Shown here: in pieces, positions 16,766-23,739 of the stretch
How positions within the stretch are numbered: the first letter of the stretch is position 1
How the letters are laid out: every line of letters starts with the position of its first letter
Assembly: GCA_039973685.1 (NCBI GenBank)
Contig: JBDWKL010000027.1
Location: 1 to 50,736, forward strand
DNA: 50,736 nt
Reading direction: 5' to 3'
Origin: Hyphomicrobiales bacterium
Lineage (GTDB): Bacteria; Pseudomonadota; Alphaproteobacteria; Rhizobiales; JACESI01
Program-made: the position numbers and the translations under genes
Notes under the pieces: model-generated
Told to the model about the DNA's origin: nothing
What the model saw: only the letters and a program-made list of their open reading frames with translations
Database searches by the model: none

Positions 16766-17154
16766 ACATTGGCCGCGCTGCAGAACTCACTAATTTGCCC
16801 ACCAAGACCATTCGGTTTTATGAGGAAATCGAGTTGATCAAACCTCAACGTGCTAACAATGGGTATCGAGATTATAGTGACGACGATATTCACCGCCTGA
16901 AGTTCTTACAGCGGGCGCGAAGTCTTGGGTTTAGCATTGATGAATGCCGCGCACTCTTCTCGCTCTATGAAGATGAAGACCGCGCGAGTGCTGATGTGAA
17001 GGCGATAGCCTTGACGAAGATTGAGGCAGTGGACGCCAAAATTCGTGAGCTTCAATCCCTGCGCGATACGCTAAGCCATCTGGCCGAGACCTGTAATGGC
17101 GACAACCGACCAGATTGTCCCATCATCCGCGATTTAGCCGGAGAGACGAGCTAA
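16762..17154 (+). CDS. cueR: Copper-responsive MerR family regulator CueR
   Basis: A 130-residue MerR-family activator with an N-terminal winged helix ([22 protein letters not shown]), a coiled-coil dimerisation helix, and a C-terminal metal loop [10 protein letters not shown]. Cys111 and Cys119 correspond to the Cu(I) ligands Cys112/Cys120 of E. coli CueR, which makes a monovalent-metal sensor likely. The start overlaps the ATPase stop (ATGA), so the sensor is made with its pump. It should act at the 19 bp-spacer promoter at 14389-14419. The gene ends 1 bp before the convergent maiA. Confidence 0.93.
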   Translation: MNIGRAAELTNLPTKTIRFYEEIELIKPQRANNGYRDYSDDDIHRLKFLQRARSLGFSIDECRALFSLYEDEDRASADVKAIALTKIEAVDAKIRELQSLRDTLSHLAETCNGDNRPDCPIIRDLAGETS

Positions 17155-17155
17155 C

Positions 17156-17785
17156 TTAAACGCACTGATCAGGATGTGCTTTTTGGAACGCTGATAGTTC
17201 GTTACAGGCATCCATAATGGCATTGATCCGCGTCATGTCGTCGATCTTCGCGCCCCAGCGATTGGCATTGAAAATTTGCGGCATGAGGCAGAAGTCGGCA
17301 AGGCCTGGTTTGTCGCCATGACAAAAGCGGCCTGTATTTGGATGATCAAGCATCGTTTCAAACGCAAGCAAACCTTGGCGGATAAATTTGTGCATCCAAT
17401 CATCGCGCACCTGTTCAGGTTCGCCCTTGGCGATCGTTTGCACATGGGCAATGAGGCCAGAATTGCATATTGGCTGGATTTCCATAGCAATCGCATTGGA
17501 AAGCGCCCGCAGGCGTTGGCGCTCAACGGGGTCTTTCGGCATAAAACCGAGATCGCGTGTTTCATCGAGATATTCGATGATGGCGGTTGATTGGGTGAGC
17601 ATTAGCCCGTCAATATCAAGCGCAGGCACAATGCCTTGCGGGTTGCGGGCGAGGTGCTCCGCGTCCTTTTGCTCTCCAGTTAGAAGGTTCACAGGCACTG
17701 TATCGAATGTAATGCCAGCCGTGTTGAGCGCGATACGCACGCGGTAGCTAGCAGAAGAAAGCTTGTAGCCATAAAGAGTGGTCAT
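17156..17785 (-). CDS. maiA: Maleylacetoacetate isomerase (zeta-class GST)
   Basis: A 209-residue zeta-class glutathione transferase that isomerises maleylacetoacetate to fumarylacetoacetate in the homogentisate pathway. The N-terminal thioredoxin-like domain has the SSASYRVRIALN motif (about residues 11-22) with the catalytic serines, and QSTAIIEYLDE (65-75) for glutathione binding. It overlaps the DUF2783 gene by 4 bp (ATGA) and is the last gene of the hmgA operon, which fixes the function well. It is convergent with cueR, separated by a single base. Confidence 0.94.
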   Translation of the reverse strand: MTTLYGYKLSSASYRVRIALNTAGITFDTVPVNLLTGEQKDAEHLARNPQGIVPALDIDGLMLTQSTAIIEYLDETRDLGFMPKDPVERQRLRALSNAIAMEIQPICNSGLIAHVQTIAKGEPEQVRDDWMHKFIRQGLLAFETMLDHPNTGRFCHGDKPGLADFCLMPQIFNANRWGAKIDDMTRINAIMDACNELSAFQKAHPDQCV

Positions 17786-17958
17786 GTTTGGTCCTCCTGT
17801 GCTTTTTCAAGCAATCCATCCATTGTTTCTCCCGCGCCAATGTGGTTCGCCATTAAAAGGACGAGCCTTGCATTGAGACGGGCTGATTGTTCGTCGCTCA
17901 AGCCATCATGTAGGCTCATCAAGCGTTCGTAGAAATCATCATTGAGAAGAGTTGTCAT
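17782..17958 (-). CDS. DUF2783 small protein
   Basis: A 58-residue protein (MTTLLNDDFYERLMSLHDGL start) that I recognise as DUF2783, a short mostly helical family of unknown function. It starts 1 bp after the FAD-hydroxylase stop and overlaps maiA by 4 bp, so it is tightly embedded in the homogentisate operon. Its acidic, helix-rich composition (SDEQSARLNARLVLLMANHI) and fixed position suggest a small accessory subunit or chaperone of the adjacent FAD enzyme; that is inference only. The start at 17958 gives a typical N-terminus; an upstream in-frame ATG at 17976 overlaps the hydroxylase gene. Confidence 0.82.
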   Translation of the reverse strand: MTTLLNDDFYERLMSLHDGLSDEQSARLNARLVLLMANHIGAGETMDGLLEKAQEDQT

Positions 17959-17959
17959 G

Positions 17960-19567
17960 CTATGCGGCTCTCTCATTGGTTGCGCCTGTGTGACGGGCGA
18001 GGGTGGCGAGGTGGTTGAGTGCCTCTTCGCTTACATCATTTGTGATGGCAGCAATGTAACGGTCTGGCCTAATGAGATAGGCACAGTTCACGCCATACCG
18101 TTTGGCCAGAAGGTTTGTGCTATCTTTAAGGCGTTGTGCTGTGTCTAATTGCCCATCATGTATGTCATATAGATCAGCGCCGCTCTGGTTGAGCATCAGC
18201 AATTGATGATTGCCTGTCATGCAATCAATCAACTGGCAGGCCTTGCCATCTTTCGACACGGGAGAATCGACAATAACGGTGCCGATTTTGCGAGGGGCTT
18301 TTGCATCGGTTTCTTGATCAAGCGGCAGGGCGCAAGGCACTGATAGACGGCCAGAGTTGATGAGCTTGCGGGCGAAATCTTCTTTGCCAGCAAGTTTCAA
18401 AACCTCATCACGGAACATCATTTCCATCGACGACTTAGGCGTCATGAAGCGCGTGGCGCGGCTTGAGTTTTGAACGTTCTCACTCGCACCAAGAAGGCGC
18501 TCAGTATTGTAGGTCTCAATCAGGCCTTGATCCGCGCCACCCAATACAGCAGCCAGCTTCCACCCAAGATTGTCCACATCATGGATGCCGCCATTGCCAC
18601 CGCGCGCGCCGAAGGGGGAAACCACGTGAGCGCTATCACCAACGAAGATCACGCGGTTATGCACCATGCGCTTCAGCTTTGCGCATTGGAATTTATAAAC
18701 GCTCATCCAATCAAGCTTGAACGGCTTGTCTCCAAGAATAGCCTTGAGGCGAGGCATAACGGCGGCTTCGGTTTTCTCATGCTCGGTATCCGCATCTGGG
18801 CCGAGTTGAAGGTCTATGCGGTAGATATTGTCTGGTTGTTTGTGAAGCAGAGCAGACTGGCCGTTATGGAAAGGTGGCTTGAACCAAAACCAGCGCTCTG
18901 GCTCATCGGTTTCAAACGGGCTTTGTTCCATTTCAACATCAGCAATGAGGAACTGCTCCTCGAACGTTTCACCCTTGAATGAAAGTCCCATACGTTGCCG
19001 CGTGGCAGAACCTGCGCCATCACAGGCGAGCACGTATTCAGCGGCTAAGGCATAAGCCCCATCGGGCGTTTCAACAGTTAGGTGAACCAAATCGCCATCA
19101 TCTTGGTGGTCCACAACCTTGTTCTTCCAACGAAGATCAATCAGATCAGGAAACTCCGCGCAGCGCTCGGCCAGATATTGCTCGACGTAATATTGTTGCA
19201 GGTTGATGAAGGCTGGATATTTGTGACCGTCTTCTGGCAGTAGGTTGAAATTATAGACCTCATCCTCGCCATGAAACAGCCGCCCGATCTTCCACGTAAC
19301 GCCTTTATCAAGCATCCGCTCGCCAATGCCTAAGCGGTCGAAGATTTCAAGCGTGTGTTTCGCCCAACAAATAGCGCGGGAGCCAATGGAAACGACGTTG
19401 TTATCATCCAGAACGATGACCTTGATGCCGCGCTGTGCCAAATCAATCGCTGCCGCCAAACCAATCGGCCCAGCGCCGATAATAGCGACAGGCACCGTGG
19501 AGGCCTCACCACCTTCAAGCTCTGGCGGCTTCACATAATCAAACGGTTGATATTGATAGTTCGCCAT
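17960..19567 (-). CDS. FAD-dependent aromatic hydroxylase (MhpA/PheA group)
   Basis: A 535-residue class A flavoprotein monooxygenase. It shows the Rossmann motif IIGAGPIGLAAAIDLAQRG near residue 29, a CDGAGSATR segment (the DG motif) and FVGDSAHVVSPFGARGGNGGIHDV (the GD motif), with a C-terminal thioredoxin-like region typical of the MhpA type. Such enzymes insert one oxygen ortho or para to a phenolic hydroxyl using NAD(P)H. In an operon with hmgA, fah and maiA and without hppD, a plausible substrate is a hydroxyphenylacetate, giving homogentisate. GGGAGGAGC precedes the ATG at 19567. The exact substrate cannot be read from sequence. Confidence 0.87.
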   Translation of the reverse strand: MANYQYQPFDYVKPPELEGGEASTVPVAIIGAGPIGLAAAIDLAQRGIKVIVLDDNNVVSIGSRAICWAKHTLEIFDRLGIGERMLDKGVTWKIGRLFHGEDEVYNFNLLPEDGHKYPAFINLQQYYVEQYLAERCAEFPDLIDLRWKNKVVDHQDDGDLVHLTVETPDGAYALAAEYVLACDGAGSATRQRMGLSFKGETFEEQFLIADVEMEQSPFETDEPERWFWFKPPFHNGQSALLHKQPDNIYRIDLQLGPDADTEHEKTEAAVMPRLKAILGDKPFKLDWMSVYKFQCAKLKRMVHNRVIFVGDSAHVVSPFGARGGNGGIHDVDNLGWKLAAVLGGADQGLIETYNTERLLGASENVQNSSRATRFMTPKSSMEMMFRDEVLKLAGKEDFARKLINSGRLSVPCALPLDQETDAKAPRKIGTVIVDSPVSKDGKACQLIDCMTGNHQLLMLNQSGADLYDIHDGQLDTAQRLKDSTNLLAKRYGVNCAYLIRPDRYIAAITNDVSEEALNHLATLARHTGATNERAA

Positions 19568-19587
19568 TGCTCCTCCCAAAGCATTGG

Positions 19588-20538
19588 TTAGCTCTGAAGT
19601 GCGTTCCACATTTCCTTATCGCGTTCCGCCGTCCAAATGCGCGGGTGGTCTAGGCCACGTGCTTCGTCATAAGCGCGGGCCACGTTGAAAGGTAGGCAAT
19701 GTTCGTAGATTGCATAATCCTTGAACTTATCATCACACGCATCGCGGCACGCATCCCATGCGTCTTTCAAGCTGCCACCACCGCGTGCAATACGGGCGAT
19801 GGGGTCATAGGTTGAGCGGATGAAATCGTTGGTGAGGTCGATCGCTTCATTGACCATTTTCTTGCCGACAAGCGCATCACCGCGACCAGGTGCGATGGCG
19901 TCCACATCATATGAGCGGATGGCTTCCAGCGTTGTTGGCCAGTCTGCAAAGTGACCGTCGCCGCAATAGCAAGCTGATTTATATTCAACGATATCGCCGG
20001 TGAACATAACGTTTTGGTCTGGCACGAAAGCAACGATGTCGCCTGCTGTATGAGCGCGACCCACATGCATGAGGTCCACGCGGCGCTTGCCAAGATAGAT
20101 CGTCATGCTTTTTGAAAATGTCTGTGTCGGCCACGTCAGACCCGGAATGCTTTCATGGCCTTGGAAAAGACGCGGGAAGCGGTCGAATTCGCTGTCCCAA
20201 TCTTCTTGGCCACGTTCTAGCACCATAGCGCGGGCGGCATCTGACATGATGACTTCTGATGCATTGAAAGCAGATGCGCCTAGCACACGCACCGCATGAT
20301 AATGAGTGAGCACCACATGCTTGATCGGTTTGTCCGTCACACCGCGTACATGCTCAATCACCTTCTGTGCTAAGCGGGGTGTCGCTTGCGCTTCAATGAT
20401 CATCACGCTGTCATCGCCAATGATAACGCCAGAGTTCGGATCACCCTCAGCGGTGAAAGCGTAAAGCCCGTCACCAACTTGCGTAAAAGAAATCTCTTTT
20501 TCCGCCATGTCGCCTTGTGATGCGAATGCTTTAGCCAT
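19588..20538 (-). CDS. MBL-fold protein with reduced metal site
   Basis: A 316-residue metallo-beta-lactamase-fold protein. The canonical HxHxDH motif reads His79-Tyr-His81-Ala-Val-Arg84 (LTHYHAVRVLGA), so the Asp and His that would bind the second metal are missing. His163 (GRAHTAGD) and Asp182 (FTGDIVE) remain, while the late GH ligand is replaced by APGRGD. The first metal site therefore looks intact and the second lost. It overlaps the fah gene by 8 bp and lies 20 bp before the FAD hydroxylase, firmly inside the homogentisate operon. A hydrolase or lactonase role is possible; I cannot name a substrate. Confidence 0.85.
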   Translation of the reverse strand: MAKAFASQGDMAEKEISFTQVGDGLYAFTAEGDPNSGVIIGDDSVMIIEAQATPRLAQKVIEHVRGVTDKPIKHVVLTHYHAVRVLGASAFNASEVIMSDAARAMVLERGQEDWDSEFDRFPRLFQGHESIPGLTWPTQTFSKSMTIYLGKRRVDLMHVGRAHTAGDIVAFVPDQNVMFTGDIVEYKSACYCGDGHFADWPTTLEAIRSYDVDAIAPGRGDALVGKKMVNEAIDLTNDFIRSTYDPIARIARGGGSLKDAWDACRDACDDKFKDYAIYEHCLPFNVARAYDEARGLDHPRIWTAERDKEMWNALQS

Positions 20539-21544
20539 TTTGTTGTTCCACCTTTTGCTCGATAGCCCCAAAAATTGAATGGCCGTCTTTGTCTGTCATT
20601 TCAATGCGCACGGTGTCACCGAACTTCATGAACTCAGTGGTTGGTTTGCCGTCGTTGATGGTTTCAATCATGCGAATTTCTGCAATGCAGGAATAACCAA
20701 CGCCACCTTCTGAAATCGCTTTGCCTGCTCCTCCATCTAGCTTGTTGGAAACGGTGCCTGAGCCGATGATTGTTCCAGCAGATAGGGGACGCGTTTTAGC
20801 GGCGTGGGCGATTAGAGTTGGGAAATCGAATGTCATATCCACGCCCGCATCGGCTTTGCCAAACGGTTGGTCGTTATAGGTGACGAGCAATGGGAGATGC
20901 AGTTTTCCGCCATCCCATGCGTCGCCCAGTGCTTCGGGTGTCACGGTGACAGGTGAAAAGGCGGAGGATGGTTTTGATTGGAAGAAGCCGAAACCCTTGC
21001 CAAGTTCTGCTGGAATGAGGCCGCGCAGGGAGACATCGTTGACCAGCATGACGAGACGAATGGCACTTGCTGCTTCTTCACGGCTGGCACCCATTGGCAC
21101 ATCGCCAACGATGACGGCGACTTCGCCTTCCATGTCGATGCCATAGGCTTCATCAGTCATGATAATTGGATCGCGAGGGGCGATGAATGTGTCGGAACCA
21201 CCTTGATACATCAGCGGGTCTTCCCAGAAAGATGCAGGAATTTCAGCACCACGCGCTTTGCGTACTAATTCCACGTGGTTCACATAAGCGGACCCATCAG
21301 CCCACTGGTAAGCGCGAGGCAAGGGCGAGGCGGCATCGGCTTCATGAAATCGTTGAACTGGCTGCGAGCCAGACCGCATACCTTCTGCCACCCGCTCCAA
21401 ACGTGGGCCGACATGGTCCCAGTCATCAAGGGCTGCTTGTAAGGTACGGGCAATGTGGGGAACGTCGCTGCACTGGGTTAGATCGTCAGAGACGACAACA
21501 AGACGGCCATCGCGGGTTTGGTCTTTTAAGGTAGCGAGTTTCAT
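20531..21544 (-). CDS. fahA: Fumarylacetoacetate hydrolase family protein
   Basis: Probably fumarylacetoacetase, which splits fumarylacetoacetate to fumarate and acetoacetate, the last step of homogentisate degradation. The 337-residue protein has the FAH metal-site segment (GIDMEGEVAVIVGDVPMG) and the conserved SAGTIIGSGTVSNKLDGG region. It is shorter than the eukaryotic enzyme and belongs to the bacterial FAH family, which includes other hydrolases. The operon position, 12 bp after hmgA and with maiA downstream, supports the specific assignment. Confidence 0.9.
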   Translation of the reverse strand: MKLATLKDQTRDGRLVVVSDDLTQCSDVPHIARTLQAALDDWDHVGPRLERVAEGMRSGSQPVQRFHEADAASPLPRAYQWADGSAYVNHVELVRKARGAEIPASFWEDPLMYQGGSDTFIAPRDPIIMTDEAYGIDMEGEVAVIVGDVPMGASREEAASAIRLVMLVNDVSLRGLIPAELGKGFGFFQSKPSSAFSPVTVTPEALGDAWDGGKLHLPLLVTYNDQPFGKADAGVDMTFDFPTLIAHAAKTRPLSAGTIIGSGTVSNKLDGGAGKAISEGGVGYSCIAEIRMIETINDGKPTTEFMKFGDTVRIEMTDKDGHSIFGAIEQKVEQQNG

Positions 21545-21556
21545 GAATTTCCTTAC

Positions 21557-22879
21557 TTAATCTTGTTTGCCTTGTGGGGTTCCATCAAAGCGGCGTTCTA
21601 GGCCGTCCCAGCAGTCAACATAGTCGTCTTGTAACTTGCCATTTTTTGCCGCGAATTCCGTTACTTGTTGAGGGTAGCGGGTCTCAAACATAAAGGCCAT
21701 TGTGCCATCCAGCTTCACTGGTTTTAGCTCAGCCTTGGTTGCTTTGTCATAGCCAAAGGCATCTGGTCCGTGGGGCAGCATCATGTTGTGGAGGCTCATG
21801 CCGCCGGGCACGAATCCTTTTTCTTTGGCGTCATATTGGCCGTATATGAGGCCCATAAATTCGCTCATGATGTTGCGATGGTACCAAGGCGGGCGGAAGG
21901 TGTGTTCTGCCACCATCCAACGCGGTGGGAAGATCACGAAATCAACATTAGCGGTGCCCGCTTCATCAGTTGGAGCGGTAAGGACCGTATAGATTGACGG
22001 ATCGGGATGATCAAACAAGATCGCGCCTACGGGGGAGAAGGTACGAAGATCATACTTATAAGGCGCGTAATTGCCGTGCCATGCCACCACATCAAGTGGG
22101 GAATGTTCGATGAAAGTTTCATGGAACGTGCCACACCATTTCACGGTCAAGCGACACTTGGTGCCGTCTTTGTCTTCATAGGCCGCAACGGGTGTTTTGA
22201 AGTCGCGAGGGTTAGCAAGGCAATTTGCGCCGACGGGACCGCGATTTGGCAGGGTGAGCTTTGCGCCGTAGTTCTCGCAGATATAACCGCGCGCACTCTC
22301 ATCCAGCGTTGAAACCTTAAACATCATGCCGCGTGGTAGAACGGCAATTTCTGATGGCTCAAGTTCAATGATACCCATCTCAGTGAAGATTTCCAAACGC
22401 CCGACTTGCGGCACAATCAGCATCTCTCCATCTGCATTGAAGAAATACTCATCGTCCATATTTGCGTTAAACAGATAGGCGTGGGAGGCCATGCCAGTTT
22501 GGGCTGTGGTGTCACCTGCAACCGTGATTGTCTTTATGCCGTCCAAGAAATTTGTGGGCGTTGCTGGAAGGTCTAACGGGTCCCAACGATATTGACCGAG
22601 AGGCAAAGCGTGCTTCGCGTTCGCGTCTGCAGATTTCCAGTCTGATTTCTCAATTTGAGTGAAAGCTTTTGTGTGCTTCACACTTGGGCGAATACGGTAG
22701 AGCCATGAACGCTCATTGGTGCCGCTTGGTGCCGTGAAGGGTGAGCCTGATAACTGTTCAGCATAAAGACCATAAGCGCAGTTCTGCGGACTGTTTTGAC
22801 CCTGTGGTAATGCGCCTTCTAAACTTTCGGTCTCAAAATCGTTGCCGAAACCGGGCATGTAAGCTGGCTTGTTGAGCAT
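21557..22879 (-). CDS. hmgA: Homogentisate 1,2-dioxygenase
   Basis: Cleaves the ring of homogentisate with O2 to give maleylacetoacetate. The 440-residue protein begins [26 protein letters not shown], a highly conserved HmgA N-terminus, and carries the iron-site region [20 protein letters not shown] with a downstream [10 protein letters not shown]. The length is normal. The ATG at 22879 is chosen because it gives the standard N-terminus and is preceded by GGATC; the frame is open further upstream into the regulatory region. First gene of the homogentisate operon, divergent from a MarR regulator. Confidence 0.97.
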   Translation of the reverse strand: MLNKPAYMPGFGNDFETESLEGALPQGQNSPQNCAYGLYAEQLSGSPFTAPSGTNERSWLYRIRPSVKHTKAFTQIEKSDWKSADANAKHALPLGQYRWDPLDLPATPTNFLDGIKTITVAGDTTAQTGMASHAYLFNANMDDEYFFNADGEMLIVPQVGRLEIFTEMGIIELEPSEIAVLPRGMMFKVSTLDESARGYICENYGAKLTLPNRGPVGANCLANPRDFKTPVAAYEDKDGTKCRLTVKWCGTFHETFIEHSPLDVVAWHGNYAPYKYDLRTFSPVGAILFDHPDPSIYTVLTAPTDEAGTANVDFVIFPPRWMVAEHTFRPPWYHRNIMSEFMGLIYGQYDAKEKGFVPGGMSLHNMMLPHGPDAFGYDKATKAELKPVKLDGTMAFMFETRYPQQVTEFAAKNGKLQDDYVDCWDGLERRFDGTPQGKQD

Positions 22880-22888
22880 CTTTGATCC

Positions 22889-22947
22889 TTTGCAACAAAG
22901 CGCATTTGATGTATTAGTTGCAAACGTAACAATGATTTGTGCAACTA
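22889..22947. promoter_or_regulatory. Candidate MarR operator between hmgA and marR
   Basis: Three copies of a GTTGCAA-like half-site lie in the 85 bp divergent gap: TTTGCAAC (22889-22896), TAGTTGCAAA (22915-22924) and GCAACTA (22941-22947). The first and second are exact inverted repeats over 8 bp, and the second and third over 7 bp. They cover the likely promoters of both genes. The neighbouring MarR protein is the obvious candidate binder; this is inference. Confidence 0.5.
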
Positions 22948-22964
22948 TCAAGCAGGGTTTTCAT

Positions 22965-23420
22965 ATGTCGGAAAATAATACTGGGTCCTTCCAATTACAA
23001 GAATTCTGGCCTTATGCCCTTAACCAAGCGGCTGAGGCAACTAGTCTTGGATTTCAATCGGTCTATCGAAAAAAGTTGGCAATGACACGCACAGAATGGC
23101 GTGTTTTGGCCCATTTGGGTGAGTTTGGGCAGATGACGGCGAAAGAAATATGCCATCGGGCAAGCCTGCATAAGACAAAGGTTTCTCGGGCTGTCGTTGC
23201 ATTGGAGAATAAGCGCTGGCTTAACCGTTCTACCCATGAGCAAGACAGGCGCGCTGAGTATTTGATTCTAACTTCTGCAGGTGAGCAAGCCTATCACGAC
23301 CTCACAAAAGACGGGGATGCGCTTAATGCTGAACTCGTCGCAGGGCTTAATGCCGATGAGCTTGCGACTTTCAGAAAAGTCTTAGATACCCTGTCGCGCA
23401 ATGCGAAGGACTTTGTTTAG
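22965..23420 (+). CDS. MarR family regulator (HmgR-like)
   Basis: A 151-residue MarR-type winged helix repressor. The core LGFQSVYRKKLAMTRTEWRVLAHLGEFGQMTAKEICHRASLHKTKVSRAVVALENKRWL is the DNA-binding domain, followed by the wing DRRAEYLILT. It is transcribed divergently from hmgA with shared inverted repeats between them, so it probably controls the homogentisate operon, with a pathway intermediate as ligand. The ATG at 22965 is preferred; the frame is open upstream across the intergenic region but lacks support there. It ends with a 4 bp convergent overlap on the next gene. Confidence 0.88.
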   Translation: MSENNTGSFQLQEFWPYALNQAAEATSLGFQSVYRKKLAMTRTEWRVLAHLGEFGQMTAKEICHRASLHKTKVSRAVVALENKRWLNRSTHEQDRRAEYLILTSAGEQAYHDLTKDGDALNAELVAGLNADELATFRKVLDTLSRNAKDFV

Positions 23421-23737
23421 TCTTCAAACACATAGTGCAACAGCTGCACCTCATTAAAGAACATTGCATAAAAGTCTGGAAGCATATCGCGGGCTTTATA
23501 TCGAGCCTCAGTCTCCATCGCCTGATCGAGTGAGGCTTGGTCTTCGTAGGTGACGATGAGAGCCAGCGGAATGGTTGGGCCGTTTTTATCGTCTTCAACA
23601 TTGAACAGAATTTTGACGTCTTCGCTTGGCTGAAACCCGCGCCACAAGGGAGCGAGTTCTGCTTCCACATAGGCACGCATCGCGGCCTCTTGTCCTGCCT
23701 TAATGGTTCCTTGAAAGAATGCGCATTTGGTGATCAT
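23417..23737 (-). CDS. Small protein, probable dimeric alpha/beta-barrel fold, function unknown
   Basis: A 106-residue protein (MITKCAFFQGTIKAGQEAAMRAYVEAELAPLW start). The pattern of a beta strand, a long helix, then strands with LALIVTYEDQASLDQAMET resembles small dimeric ferredoxin-like proteins such as the EthD or antibiotic-monooxygenase-like families, but I do not recognise the family with certainty. It starts 2 bp after the ThDP-enzyme stop, with GGTGG upstream of its ATG, and is the last gene of the seven-gene operon. It may bind or isomerise a pathway intermediate. It overlaps the convergent marR by 4 bp. Confidence 0.72.
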   Translation of the reverse strand: MITKCAFFQGTIKAGQEAAMRAYVEAELAPLWRGFQPSEDVKILFNVEDDKNGPTIPLALIVTYEDQASLDQAMETEARYKARDMLPDFYAMFFNEVQLLHYVFED

Positions 23738-23739
23738 GG

